A stretch of DNA of 37,541 nt from a bacterium (GCA_019424865.1 JAHYYS010000015.1:1-37541), one strand, 5' to 3'. Shown: positions 21,882 through 30,713, counted from the first letter of the stretch. Notes: generated from the letters alone by a model not told the origin. Made by a program: numbers and translations.

Positions 21882-23224
21882 CGGTGCTCCTCTCTCCAGG
21901 CAGAAGCGGCGGACACAAAGCGCTGCGCCATGGGCAGGCGTCCGCCGAAATGCAGGTGGGGAAAGGCGGCATACAGTCCCGGACCGACGAAGCCGCAGCG
22001 CCAGGTCTGGCGTCCGTCCGGCTTGACCGCCCGCAGCCCCGCCCCATTTTCCGTACAGTCCCAGCGATGAAACTCGTGGGCGGGAATTTGTTCTCCCGCG
22101 CGGAACAGCAGGCTGTCTTCCTCCGCCTCCAGCGTCAGATAGCCGAAGCGCTGAAGCCGGTCCGTCCGGTATCCCTCTCCCTGTAAAACGCCCGCCATGG
22201 GCCAGATGCGCCCCTCTTGATCCTGAAGGGTGCGCTGCAGGTATAAAAAGCCGCCGCACTCGGCCACCGTGGGCCGGCCCGCCCCCAGCCATTGGGAGAC
22301 GCTGCGGCGCATCGCCTCATTTTGGCTCAGCGCCCCGGCATACAGCTCCGGATAGCCGCCCCCCAGATACAGCCCGTCGGCCCCGCGGGGAATTTCCCGG
22401 TCCCGGATGGGACTGAAGCAGCACAGCTCCGCTCCCGCTTGTTCCAGGGCCTCCAGGTTGTCGGCATAATAGAAGCAGAAGGCCTCGTCCCGGGCCACCG
22501 CAATGGTGCACCTGGGGGAAAGCTTAGCCGCAGCCGCCCCGGTACTTGGGGTCAGATCACCTGCCAGGGACAGCAGGCGATCCAGGTCCGCAGTTTCCTC
22601 CAGCTGGCGCCCCACCGCCTGGAACCGCTCGCGGCACCGGTCTATCTCTCCGGCCGTGAGCAGCCCCAGGTGCCGGCTGGCCACGCTGGCCTCCTCCATG
22701 GGGGGCAGACAACCCAGCATCGGGAGACCGGTTTCCCGCTCCAGCACCGGGGCCAGACGGTCACACAGGGCGGGCCGGCAGTCGTTAAACAGCACGCCCG
22801 CAATCTGACTGGGTCTGCGGAAGGACAGCATCCCCTGCACCTGGGCCGCCAGGGTCAGGAAGGAGCCGCCGGGCCGCAGGATTAAAATGGCCTTTGCCCC
22901 CACTGCATCGCATACCTGCCAGGGGCTGGCCTGGTGGGTGCCGGCCACGCCGTCATAAAACCCCATGGCCGCCTCGATCACGGCGAGCGCTCCGCCCGAC
23001 GAGGTCAGTGTGTGCGCAGCCCCCTCCGGTCCCTGTAAAAACAGATCCAGATTGCGGCTGGGCACCCCCAAAACCTGCGTGTGGAACATAGGGTCTATAT
23101 AGTCCGGCCCGCATTTGAAGGCGCGTATATCAAGCCCGCGTTCCTTCCACGCACAAAGCAGGCCGCAGGTCACCACGGTTTTGCCGCTGCCGCTGCCCAT
23201 AGCGGTCAGCATCAGTCCCTTCAT
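21878..23224 (-). CDS. cbiA: Cobyrinate a,c-diamide synthase CbiA
   Basis: A 448-residue glutamine- and ATP-dependent enzyme that amidates the a and c carboxylates of cobyrinate. The P-loop MGSGSGKTVVTCG lies at residues 9-21, FKCGPDYIDPMFH follows at 36-48, and the C-terminal glutaminase domain has nucleophile C323 in VAECGGFLYLQ. The GGGYPELYA motif is also present. ATG 23224 overlaps the cbiET stop (ATGA). Length is normal. Confidence 0.95.
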   Translation of the reverse strand: MKGLMLTAMGSGSGKTVVTCGLLCAWKERGLDIRAFKCGPDYIDPMFHTQVLGVPSRNLDLFLQGPEGAAHTLTSSGGALAVIEAAMGFYDGVAGTHQASPWQVCDAVGAKAILILRPGGSFLTLAAQVQGMLSFRRPSQIAGVLFNDCRPALCDRLAPVLERETGLPMLGCLPPMEEASVASRHLGLLTAGEIDRCRERFQAVGRQLEETADLDRLLSLAGDLTPSTGAAAAKLSPRCTIAVARDEAFCFYYADNLEALEQAGAELCCFSPIRDREIPRGADGLYLGGGYPELYAGALSQNEAMRRSVSQWLGAGRPTVAECGGFLYLQRTLQDQEGRIWPMAGVLQGEGYRTDRLQRFGYLTLEAEEDSLLFRAGEQIPAHEFHRWDCTENGAGLRAVKPDGRQTWRCGFVGPGLYAAFPHLHFGGRLPMAQRFVSAASAWREEHR

Positions 23225-24414
23225 CGGGGGGTCCCCACCAGCAGGAAGACCGGATTCTGGGCCAGAAGCAGGTGAAGCTCCCCGGCGCTTTTGGCCCGGC
23301 TTACCGACAGCTGGGTTACCTCCACATCGTATCCCAGGTCGGATAAAGTCTGAAAGCCGGCGCTCAGCGTCTCCAAAGAAATGGCGCTGACACACACCCG
23401 GGCCCGGGGACCGGCCCCATGGACCGCCTGGAGGACGGCGTTCAGCTGACCTCCGCTGCCCCCCACGAATGCGGCGTCCGGGGCGGGAAGTCCCGCCAGG
23501 GCGTCGGGGGCTTCCCCCTGCACCAGATGGAGGTTCCAGGCGCCGAAGCGCCCCCGGTTAGCCAGAATCAGGCCGCAGGCCGCGGCATCCCGCTCCACCG
23601 ACCAAACCTCTTTGCACTGCAGGGCAAGCTCCACCGACACGCTTCCCGTGCCCGCGCCAATGTCCCAGCACACGTCCTCCGGCCCCACGGCCAGCTTGGC
23701 CAGGACAGCGGCGCGCGCCTCCTGCTTGGTCATGGGCGTCTTTCCGCGAAGAAAGGCCTCGTCCTGGATGCCGGGGGCGCGGCGCGGCCGGTCCGGGACG
23801 GGGTATACCAGCAGAACGCTCAGCGGGGCAAACTGCTCGTGCGCCATCTGGCCCGCCGTTCCATAGGTCACCCGCTCCTGGGGGAGGGACAGGTTCTCCC
23901 CCACCCAGGCCTCCAGCCCGCCCAGACCGGCGCGGGACAAAGTGCGGCACAGCTCTGCCGGCCCCTGGGTCCCGCCGGTCAGGAAAAAGGCGGGGCGGCC
24001 GGCACACACCGCCGCCACCGGGTCACAGCTGACGCCGTGGGCCGAATAGATCCCCCAGTCCTGCCAGGACTTTCCCAGGCGGGCCGCAAAATACTGCAGG
24101 CTGGATATTCCGGGGAGCACCTGCACTTCGATTCCCCGTTCCTTCAGCAGGGGAAGCAGGTTTTTCGCGCCGGAAAACAGCCCCGTGTCCCCGCTGTATA
24201 CCACACAGGGCCGCTGACTCCCGGAGTCCAGAAGCAGGCGCAGAAGCTCCTCCGGCTTGGTGGCCTGCCCGGTGGGCACGCCGTCGGGCAGCGGCAGATC
24301 CGTCAGCAGACGCCCGGCGCCCGCCACAAAGTCGGCCTGGTCCAGGGCGGACAGACCCTGAACCGTCATCGTGTCCTTTCCGCCGCAGCCGGCGCCCAGC
24401 AGTGTTACTCTCAT
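23221..24414 (-). CDS. cbiET: CbiE-CbiT fusion: precorrin-6/7 C5,C15-methyltransferase with C12 decarboxylase
   Basis: A 397-residue fusion equivalent to CobL. Residues 1 to about 205 are CbiE (C-5 methyltransferase; VTLLGAGCGGKDTMT, VYSGDTGLFSGA, VLPGISSLQYFAARLG). Residues about 225-397 are CbiT (C-15 methylation and decarboxylation), with MTKQEARAAVLAKL and the SAM-binding loop WDIGAGTGSVSVELA at 250-264. Fusion of these two domains is common in many bacteria. ATG 24414 overlaps the cbiJ stop (ATGA). Confidence 0.95.
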   Translation of the reverse strand: MRVTLLGAGCGGKDTMTVQGLSALDQADFVAGAGRLLTDLPLPDGVPTGQATKPEELLRLLLDSGSQRPCVVYSGDTGLFSGAKNLLPLLKERGIEVQVLPGISSLQYFAARLGKSWQDWGIYSAHGVSCDPVAAVCAGRPAFFLTGGTQGPAELCRTLSRAGLGGLEAWVGENLSLPQERVTYGTAGQMAHEQFAPLSVLLVYPVPDRPRRAPGIQDEAFLRGKTPMTKQEARAAVLAKLAVGPEDVCWDIGAGTGSVSVELALQCKEVWSVERDAAACGLILANRGRFGAWNLHLVQGEAPDALAGLPAPDAAFVGGSGGQLNAVLQAVHGAGPRARVCVSAISLETLSAGFQTLSDLGYDVEVTQLSVSRAKSAGELHLLLAQNPVFLLVGTPR

Positions 24415-25145
24415 GGAAGCATTCCCTCCAACTCCGCTAAAATTGTCTCCATGCGCGCGCCCTGATCCGCCGGACGACGAATCAGCAGCAGACGCACACC
24501 CCGGGCGCGGCAGGCGGCCAGCTTTTCTGCAAAGCCGCCCGCCGCCCCCCCGTCCTTGGTCACCAGCCAGGCAATTTGATATTGCTCCAGCATGGCCTCG
24601 TTCATCTTCCGGGAAAAGGGGCCCTGGAGGGCCAGAATATTGCGGTGCGGCAGCCCCAGCGCCTCGCAGGCAGAAATCCCGTCATGGGTGGGCAGCACCC
24701 GGGCAAAAATCCGCCCTTTGTCCAGCCCGGCGAAAGCTGGCAGCTCCTTGGAGCCCACTGTCAGCAGGACGTTGCCCGGTTTATCCCGCAAAAAGTCAGC
24801 CGCCTGGGCACAGCTGTCCCATACCTCCGCCCCGTCCGTCCGGCTCTCCGGCCGCATCAGGCGGCGCAGGGGGACATTGACTGCCCGGCAGGCGGAACGC
24901 AGATTTTCCGTCACCTGGCAGGCATAGGGGTGGGTGGCGTCGATGCACCAGTCAAACCCGGAGGCCAGCGCGGCCAGACCCGGCGTGTCCAGCCGCCCCA
25001 CAGTCACCGACACACCGGGCAGCCCGGCCAGCTCCTCCGCCCCCACCGGGGTGGCCACACTGACGGTGACCCGGGCGCCGCGCCGGGCCAGCTGAGCGGC
25101 CAGCAGGCGCCCCTCGGTGGTTCCGCCGAAAATCAGAATCTTCAT
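24411..25145 (-). CDS. cbiJ: Cobalt-precorrin-6A reductase CbiJ
   Basis: A 244-residue NAD(P)H-dependent reductase of the CbiJ/CobK family. The N-terminal nucleotide-binding motif is ILIFGGTTEGRLLAAQL, followed by CIDATHPYACQVTEN, LLTVGSKELPAFAGL and WLVTKDGGAAGGFAEKL, all standard for the family. ATG 25145 overlaps the cbiH stop (ATGA). Confidence 0.94.
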   Translation of the reverse strand: MKILIFGGTTEGRLLAAQLARRGARVTVSVATPVGAEELAGLPGVSVTVGRLDTPGLAALASGFDWCIDATHPYACQVTENLRSACRAVNVPLRRLMRPESRTDGAEVWDSCAQAADFLRDKPGNVLLTVGSKELPAFAGLDKGRIFARVLPTHDGISACEALGLPHRNILALQGPFSRKMNEAMLEQYQIAWLVTKDGGAAGGFAEKLAACRARGVRLLLIRRPADQGARMETILAELEGMLP

Positions 25146-25876
25146 TCCAGCCTCTCGTAGCCCCGGGGCGTGACCATACGCCCGGCCAGCGCTCTGGTTG
25201 CGCTGGAACCCACAAAAACCGTGGTAAACATATCGGCCTGGGCATCCCGCAGCTGAGACAGAGTCATCAGGCGCGTCTCCTCCCCCTCACGGCCCAGCTG
25301 GCGTGTCCAGCCGCACACGGTTTCGGGGGCGCGGTACTCCAGCAGAATGTCACAGGCGCGGCGCAGATGCTCCCTCCGGCGGCTGGAGGCCGGGTTATAC
25401 AGACAGATTACAAAATCCCCCTGGGCCGCGCAGCGCAGCCGCGTGGCAATCTGCTCCCAGGGCGTGAGCAGATCGGACAGGGAGATGACACAAAAGTCGT
25501 GCATCAGCGGCGCCCCCAACAGGGCCGCCCCCGCCAGGGCCGCAGTGACGCCGGGGACCACCTGAATCTCCACCTCGGGAAAGTCCCGGGCCAGCTCCAG
25601 CAGGGGACCCGCCATACCGTAAACCCCTGCGTCCCCGCTGCACACCATGGCCACCGTCTTGCCCGACCGGGCCAGCTCCAGCGCCATGCGGCAGCGCTCC
25701 AGCTCCCGGGTCATGGGGGTCTGGCAGACCTCCTTGTCCGGATACAGGGGACGCACCAGCTCGATATACTTGGTATAGCCGCACAGCACCTGCGCCTCGT
25801 CCAGGGCTGCCAGGGCCTGCCCGGTCATCTGCTCCCGGCCCCCCGGCCCGATTCCGACCACAAATATCTTATTCAT
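25142..25876 (-). CDS. cbiH: Cobalt-precorrin-3B C17-methyltransferase CbiH
   Basis: A 244-residue SAM-dependent tetrapyrrole methylase that methylates C-17 and helps contract the ring. VVGIGPGGREQMTGQA opens the protein, VCSGDAGVYGMAGP is the SAM/substrate loop, and VPGVTAALAGAALLGAPL and DFVICLYNPASSRRREHL follow. These last two are specific to CbiH/CobJ within the methylase family. ATG 25876 overlaps the cbiG stop by 8 bases. Confidence 0.95.
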   Translation of the reverse strand: MNKIFVVGIGPGGREQMTGQALAALDEAQVLCGYTKYIELVRPLYPDKEVCQTPMTRELERCRMALELARSGKTVAMVCSGDAGVYGMAGPLLELARDFPEVEIQVVPGVTAALAGAALLGAPLMHDFCVISLSDLLTPWEQIATRLRCAAQGDFVICLYNPASSRRREHLRRACDILLEYRAPETVCGWTRQLGREGEETRLMTLSQLRDAQADMFTTVFVGSSATRALAGRMVTPRGYERLE

Positions 25877-26870
25877 TCAGCCACCTCCAGTCGGGAGAAA
25901 AGGGAGCCAGAGCCAGAGCCAGTGCGGTTCCCTCCCCCGTCCGCTTGGATAACCACAGCGCCCCGCCGCCGCTGCCCAGCACGGCGCTGCGCTCGCACAC
26001 ATTGTCTACCCCCACGGTCCGCTGCACAAAGTCGGAGGCGGAAAAGTGCCCCTCCGCCTGGGCCAGTTCCTCCGGGGAAAAGAAGGTCAGGGGCAGATTG
26101 CGGGCCCGGCAAAACTCCTGCAGGCCGGGCTCATCACGCTTTCGGGTAATGCTGCACACCCGAACCACCGCCTGGGGGCATATGCCGCCGGACTGAAGCA
26201 GCGCCTGAACGGCGCGCTCCAGCGTCTGCGCGCTCGTCCCCCGTTTGCAGCCAACTCCCAGCACCCCGATTCTGGGCACAAGGCGGAGCAGCGTCCCCTC
26301 CTCCCCTGACAAAGTGACGGAGACCTGGCTTTGCCGGGCCGAAGGCACCAGGTCAATGCCCGCGGGGAGCGGGCCGCTGATGTCCCATTGGCTGAACCAG
26401 GAGATCCTTTCCCCCCGCAGAAGCCGGGAGGAGACAGCCTTGATGCCCTCCGGATTGATCACCGTACAGCCCTGGCGCCTGGCCCACTGATCCACGGAGA
26501 ACACGCCGCTGACGTCGGTGGCGGTGGTCACGGCCGGCACCGCGCCGCAGATCGCGCCAATCTGCCGGGCCAAGTCATTCGCCCCGCCCAGATGGCCGCT
26601 GAGAATGGGGATGGCAAAGTGCCCGCCCTCATCCACCACCACCACCGCCGGGTCAGAGGTTTTGCTTTTGATGTGGGGCGCGATGGCGCGCACCGCAATG
26701 CCGGCCGCCCCTACAAATACCAGTGCGCCGCCCGGCACAAAATTCCGCCGGGTCCATTGGCGCAGATCCTCCGCCCCGGCGCAGCGGCATGCCTCGCCCC
26801 CCAGGGCGTCCGCCAGATGACGGGCCAAAGCCGCTCCGCGCTTTGTAAAGGAAATAAACTGTACAGTCAT
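25869..26870 (-). CDS. cbiG: Cobalt-precorrin-5A hydrolase CbiG
   Basis: A 333-residue enzyme of the anaerobic pathway that opens the delta-lactone of cobalt-precorrin-5A and releases acetaldehyde. The N-terminal domain has FVGAAGIAVRAIAPHIKSK and GHFAIPILSGHLGGANDLA; the middle has SVDQWARRQG; the C-terminal domain begins VLGVGCKRGTS. CbiG is a marker of the oxygen-independent route. It overlaps cbiF by 4 bases and cbiH by 8. Confidence 0.94.
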   Translation of the reverse strand: MTVQFISFTKRGAALARHLADALGGEACRCAGAEDLRQWTRRNFVPGGALVFVGAAGIAVRAIAPHIKSKTSDPAVVVVDEGGHFAIPILSGHLGGANDLARQIGAICGAVPAVTTATDVSGVFSVDQWARRQGCTVINPEGIKAVSSRLLRGERISWFSQWDISGPLPAGIDLVPSARQSQVSVTLSGEEGTLLRLVPRIGVLGVGCKRGTSAQTLERAVQALLQSGGICPQAVVRVCSITRKRDEPGLQEFCRARNLPLTFFSPEELAQAEGHFSASDFVQRTVGVDNVCERSAVLGSGGGALWLSKRTGEGTALALALAPFSPDWRWLNE

Positions 26871-27622
26871 TCCGACGCCTCGCGAAATTCGGTGGAAAAG
26901 GCGGGATGGTACAGCTGGCTTCGCTGATAGGCCGCGCCCAGAAAGTCCCCCACCAGCACAAGGGCGGTTTTGGAGATTCCAAGCCTTGCCCCGGTGTCGG
27001 CCAGCTGGCCCAGGGGGCAGCGTGCCACCTTCTCCTCCGGCCAGGTGGCCTTGTATACCAGGGCCGCCGGGGTATCGGCCTTGTAGGCGCCTTTCAGCAG
27101 CTCCGCCTGGAGCGCGGGCAGCATTCCGGCGGACAGAAAAATGACCATGGAAGCCCCGTGGGAGGCCAGCGCGGCTATGCCCTCTCTCTCGGGCACCGGA
27201 GTGCGTCCCGCCATCCGGGTGATAATGACGCTCTGGCTTACGCCGGGCAGCGTGTACTCTGCCCCCAGCGCGGAGGCGGCGGCGCAGAAGCTGGACACCC
27301 CCGGCGTCTCATCCCAGGGGAGGCCCAGCCGGTCCAGCGCGTCCATCTGTTCCCGGACCGCGCCGTAGAGACAGGGGTCCCCCGTGTGCAGGCGGACCAC
27401 CTCCAGGCCGCGGGCGGCGGCCTGCTCCATCACGTCCAGTACCTGCTCCAAGGTCATTTCCGCGCTGTTGTAGACCGAACAGCCAGCCGGGCACAGCCCC
27501 AGCAGGGCCGGATTCACCAGGCTTCCCGCGTAGATCACCACTCCGGCTCTCTTCAGCAGTTCCGCCCCGCGCAGGGTAATCAAATCCGGGGCCCCGGGGC
27601 CCGCGCCAATGAAATGTATCAT
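26867..27622 (-). CDS. cbiF: Cobalt-precorrin-4 C11-methyltransferase CbiF
   Basis: A 251-residue SAM-dependent methylase. MIHFIGAGPGAPDLITLRG, RLHTGDPCLYGAVREQ, ETPGVSSFCAAASALGAEYT and the ending segment ALVLVGDFLG identify CbiF/CobM within the tetrapyrrole methylase family. The ATG at 27622 overlaps the cbiL stop (ATGA). Confidence 0.95.
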   Translation of the reverse strand: MIHFIGAGPGAPDLITLRGAELLKRAGVVIYAGSLVNPALLGLCPAGCSVYNSAEMTLEQVLDVMEQAAARGLEVVRLHTGDPCLYGAVREQMDALDRLGLPWDETPGVSSFCAAASALGAEYTLPGVSQSVIITRMAGRTPVPEREGIAALASHGASMVIFLSAGMLPALQAELLKGAYKADTPAALVYKATWPEEKVARCPLGQLADTGARLGISKTALVLVGDFLGAAYQRSQLYHPAFSTEFREASE

Positions 27623-28323
27623 GACACTGATTCCTTTACAACGATAGTGGAAAAATAGCCCGTATCCTCCGGCGGCCGGCTTAAATCAGGAAAAACGCGC
27701 TGCGTGGGCAGACCGCAGTCCTGGACCAGGGCGGAGCGATCCAGCAGGCCGCGGCGCTCCAGGGCCTGGAACACCTGATCCATCCGGCTTCCCGCTTTCA
27801 TCAGCACCTTTGTCCCGGGCAGGTCCAGCGCCCCTTCCAGCACGGCCTCCCCCGCCGGGATGACATGCAGCGGCATATCGCCCCGGGTCAGGCTGTCCCC
27901 CAGGCAGGCCGCCACCGCGCAGAAGCTGGGGACCCCCGGCACCATCACGGTCTGACAGCCCCGCTCCCGCAGCAGGTCCGTCAGATAGCTGCCGGTGGCA
28001 TACAAAGAGACGTCCCCCAGGTTCGGCATGGCCACGCTGCGCCCGGCCTCCAGCTGGGCCTGTATCTCGTCCGCCGCCCGGCGGTGGGCCTCCTGCCACT
28101 GGTCCGGATTGCGCTCCATGGAGAAATGCAGTGTGAGCAGCTGCTTGCCCTCCAGCGGGACCACCTGGCGGACAATGTCCAGGGCCAGCGTCCCCCCGGA
28201 ACGGGTGCGGGGTGCGGCAATGACCGGGCACTCCGACAAAATCCGAACCGCCTTTCGGGTGAGCAGCTCCGGATCTCCGGGCCCGACCCCTACGGTGTAA
28301 AAAATTCCCTTTCCTTGTTCCAT
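27619..28323 (-). CDS. cbiL: Cobalt-precorrin-2 C20-methyltransferase CbiL
   Basis: A 234-residue SAM-dependent methylase that adds the methyl group at C-20. FYTVGVGPGDPELLTRKAV, NLGDVSLYATGSYL and VMVPGVPSFCAVAACLG are the CbiL/CobI patterns. The start at 28323 lies 34 bases inside the end of cbiD, the second longest overlap in the operon, and follows a purine-rich stretch there. Confidence 0.94.
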   Translation of the reverse strand: MEQGKGIFYTVGVGPGDPELLTRKAVRILSECPVIAAPRTRSGGTLALDIVRQVVPLEGKQLLTLHFSMERNPDQWQEAHRRAADEIQAQLEAGRSVAMPNLGDVSLYATGSYLTDLLRERGCQTVMVPGVPSFCAVAACLGDSLTRGDMPLHVIPAGEAVLEGALDLPGTKVLMKAGSRMDQVFQALERRGLLDRSALVQDCGLPTQRVFPDLSRPPEDTGYFSTIVVKESVS

Positions 28324-29447
28324 ATCGATAAAATCTCCCTCGCCTGTTTTGTCACACCCAACAGGCCGTATTGGTTGGAAAACATGGCCGCCCCCACCTG
28401 ATAGGCTCCGGCCGCCCGGCGCTCCAGATGGCGCTGAACCGCGTCAAGCAGACTGTTCAGCACGGTGTCCCGCAGCCCCCCACTGTCCAGCAGCTCCAGA
28501 CAGGCGTCGGTGGTGGCGGCTTCCATCAGCCGGGCACACAGCGGCTGCCCGGCGCCTGCCAGGGCGGCGTGGGCGCAGAACAGTTCAGCGCGGCAGTCGG
28601 CCCAGCGGCTGTGGGTGTTCATAATGCCGCCCGCCAGCTTTACCAGCTTGCCCGCGTGCCCCACCAGCAGCACCCGCTGAAACCCGTGTTCCCCCGCCGC
28701 ATCCAGGCCCTCGCCAATGAGGTTGGAGCATTTGACCACCGGGATGCCGCAGTTGAGCAGGCCATGCGCCCGCAGGAAGGACGCTCCGTATGCGCCCGGC
28801 GTCAAAAGCACATCCCGCGCGCCGGCCGCGGCCGCCTGCCCCAGCTCCAGCCGGATGGTGTCGGCCAGCGCCTGCAGGCTCATGGGCTCCACCACCCCGG
28901 TGGTGCCCAGAATGGAAATCCCGCCCACAATGCCCAGATTTGGGTTAAAGGTTTTGCGGGCCAGCTCCGCCCCGTACGGCACCAGAATGGTGATCTTCAG
29001 GCCGCCCGGATAGTCCAACGTGCGGCAGACGGTCTGCACCGCTTCAGCAATCATTTCCCGGGGAACCCGGTTGATGGCCGCAGCGCCCACCGGCTGCTCC
29101 AATCCAGGCCGGGTGACCCGGCCCACCCCCGGTCCGCCGTCAATCTGGATACCTTCCCCGCCGGCGCGCTCCGCCCGGGCGGCAATCAGCAGACCGTCGG
29201 TGACATCCGGATCGTCTCCGGCGTCCTTGCGGACGGCACACAGGGCGGCCGCCCCCTCCATCCGGCACCAGGCCGGGGCCAGCTCCACCGCAAAGCCCTT
29301 TGGGGTAGTCAGGGAGAGGGTGCGCGGTGCTTCCCCGGACAAAAGCAGCGCAGCCGCCCCCGCCGACGCCAGGGCCGCACAGGTCCCCGTGGTATAGCCG
29401 CAGCGCAGCCGCTTTCCTGCGGAGTAGATATAGTGCTCAAAGGCCAT
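28290..29447 (-). CDS. cbiD: Cobalt-precorrin-5B C1-methyltransferase CbiD
   Basis: A 385-residue methyltransferase specific to the anaerobic pathway. The N-terminal RCGYTTGTCAALASAGAA is the classic CbiD signature, and VGRVTRPGLEQPVG, FNPNLGIVGGISILGTTGVV and VGHAGKLVKLAGGIMNTHS follow. ATG 29447 lies within the last codons of cbiK (11-base overlap). It is the second gene of the operon. Confidence 0.95.
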   Translation of the reverse strand: MAFEHYIYSAGKRLRCGYTTGTCAALASAGAAALLLSGEAPRTLSLTTPKGFAVELAPAWCRMEGAAALCAVRKDAGDDPDVTDGLLIAARAERAGGEGIQIDGGPGVGRVTRPGLEQPVGAAAINRVPREMIAEAVQTVCRTLDYPGGLKITILVPYGAELARKTFNPNLGIVGGISILGTTGVVEPMSLQALADTIRLELGQAAAAGARDVLLTPGAYGASFLRAHGLLNCGIPVVKCSNLIGEGLDAAGEHGFQRVLLVGHAGKLVKLAGGIMNTHSRWADCRAELFCAHAALAGAGQPLCARLMEAATTDACLELLDSGGLRDTVLNSLLDAVQRHLERRAAGAYQVGAAMFSNQYGLLGVTKQAREILSIWNKEREFFTP

Positions 29448-30213
29448 CGCTTTGGAGCAATTCCTTCAAGTGGCTGCAGTACAGCTGCCGGACGCCCTCC
29501 AGAGCCCCCAGCCCCCGCATGACACAGTCCACCTGGAAGCCCGCACCCTCCATCCGGCTCTTCCAGCTGTCCGGACCTGTCCCGGCCATGTCCGAGCGGG
29601 CATGCTCGCCGGCGGTCAGCATCAGGGGGGCCAGCCGGACCTGGCGGACAGCATCTGATTCCAGCTGCTTTAACACCAGGTCCAGATCCGGCCACCCGCT
29701 GACGGTCCCCACATAGGCCCGCTCCGCCCCCTCCAGCCGCAGCGCGGTCTGGAGAGCGGGATAGACCAGGTCGGCAAAGTGGTCGCTCCCGTGGCCCATC
29801 AGCACCAGAGCCTCTTCCCGGGGATACAGGCTTTGGACCAGGATCTGCGCCAGCTGCCGCAGGTCGCTGCTGCCCGCCAGCAGGGGGAGCCCCAGGCACA
29901 GGCGGCCGAATCTGCCGGCCCACAGCCGGGCGCAGGCGCAGATCTTATCGTATTCAATGCCCCGCAGCAGGTGGGTGGGCTGGATAAAAACCGTATGCGT
30001 CCCCTCCTGCTCCAGCTGTTCCAGGGCCTGCTCCAGGCTTGGGATCTCCTCCCCGCGCTCTGCCAGCTTGGCCCGCACAGTCGGGCTGGTATAGGCGCGG
30101 CGGACGGGGATGCCGGCCGCCTCCCGGGCCAGCGCGGTTTCCAGGGCAGCGATGTCCCCGCGCCCCAGGGGCGAGGCGGTGCCAAAGCTGACAATCAGCA
30201 GCGCTTGCTTCAT
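29437..30213 (-). CDS. cbiK: Sirohydrochlorin cobaltochelatase CbiK
   Basis: A 258-residue class II chelatase that inserts cobalt into sirohydrochlorin, the entry step of the anaerobic route. ALLIVSFGTASPLGRGD opens the protein, FIQPTHLLRGIEYDK and VLMGHGSDHFADLVYPAL carry the two conserved histidines of the active site, and PLMLTAGEHARSDMAG follows. No signal peptide is seen, so it is cytoplasmic, unlike some periplasmic CbiK forms. The ATG at 30213 follows GGAGAA; the frame is open further upstream through the terminator and is not coding there. It is the first gene after the cobalamin riboswitch. Confidence 0.94.
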   Translation of the reverse strand: MKQALLIVSFGTASPLGRGDIAALETALAREAAGIPVRRAYTSPTVRAKLAERGEEIPSLEQALEQLEQEGTHTVFIQPTHLLRGIEYDKICACARLWAGRFGRLCLGLPLLAGSSDLRQLAQILVQSLYPREEALVLMGHGSDHFADLVYPALQTALRLEGAERAYVGTVSGWPDLDLVLKQLESDAVRQVRLAPLMLTAGEHARSDMAGTGPDSWKSRMEGAGFQVDCVMRGLGALEGVRQLYCSHLKELLQSDGL

Positions 30214-30286
30214 TCCAAGTTCTCCTTTTCCGGCTGTGTGGGCCGTTTTTCGTATATACCGGGCAAGGCAGGCGGCCTCTCCCCAC

Positions 30287-30323
30287 AAAAAAGGCCCCTC
30301 CACGATATGAAGATGGAAAGGGC
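30287..30323 (-). terminator. Riboswitch-controlled terminator before cbiK
   Basis: On the minus strand GCCCTTTCCA (30323-30314) pairs with TGGAGGGGC (30302-30294) with one bulge and one G-T pair, followed by CTTTTTT (30293-30287). Placed between the cobalamin aptamer and cbiK, it is the expected off-state when cobalamin is bound. Confidence 0.8.
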
Positions 30324-30342
30324 ACCACAAAGCGGGACGCCG

Positions 30343-30608
30343 ACAAAGTGCGCCGCTTCAACCTCCGCAAGCCTGTTTTGTCCGTCCAAGCTGCGGCCTC
30401 TGCCCGAATTCCCGGCAGTATCAGCCACAAGGCAGGTCTTCCGGCTGGGGCGTCAGCGCGCCGGCCCGTCTTCCCGCGGAGGCTCCGCAGTGACACGCTG
30501 GGCCGGAACTCATACCCTTACGGCGGCGGTCCCGCGCGGGAGTTTCACCCGCTTCCCTATTCTCCCGGACAGCCGTCGGGCGGCCCCGGACACCTTATGG
30601 CACTTTGT
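30343..30608 (-). ncRNA. Cobalamin riboswitch (aptamer)
   Basis: The minus strand has the conserved B12 box AGCCGGAAGACCTGCC (30448-30433) and, earlier, the receptor core around GGGTGAAACTCCCGC. A hairpin CTGCCGGGAATTCGGGCAG follows the B12 box, as the kissing-loop arm of this class does. The ends can close as a 9-bp stem: ACAAAGTGC (30608-30600) with GCACTTTGT (30351-30343), the first arm lying at the predicted 5' end of the transcript. It should bind adenosylcobalamin or another cobalamin and stop the operon at the terminator (30287-30323). Class within the cobalamin family is not settled. Confidence 0.92.
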
Positions 30609-30615
30609 GAGGTCT

Positions 30616-30644
30616 AGTATACCATACCCCTGTCCGTGCCGCAA
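30616..30644 (-). promoter_or_regulatory. Promoter of the cobalamin operon
   Basis: On the minus strand TTGCGG (30644-30639), a 17-base spacer and TATACT (30621-30616), with TGG before the -10. Transcription would start about 30609, just at the 5' arm of the riboswitch closing stem. No other strong promoter was seen inside the 19-kb unit downstream. Confidence 0.7.
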
Positions 30645-30713
30645 GGAAAAACGGCATTTTTCTCCCCCCATCCAGGCAGGAACCCGCATCGCCGCAGGAC
30701 AGACCAAGCCGGA

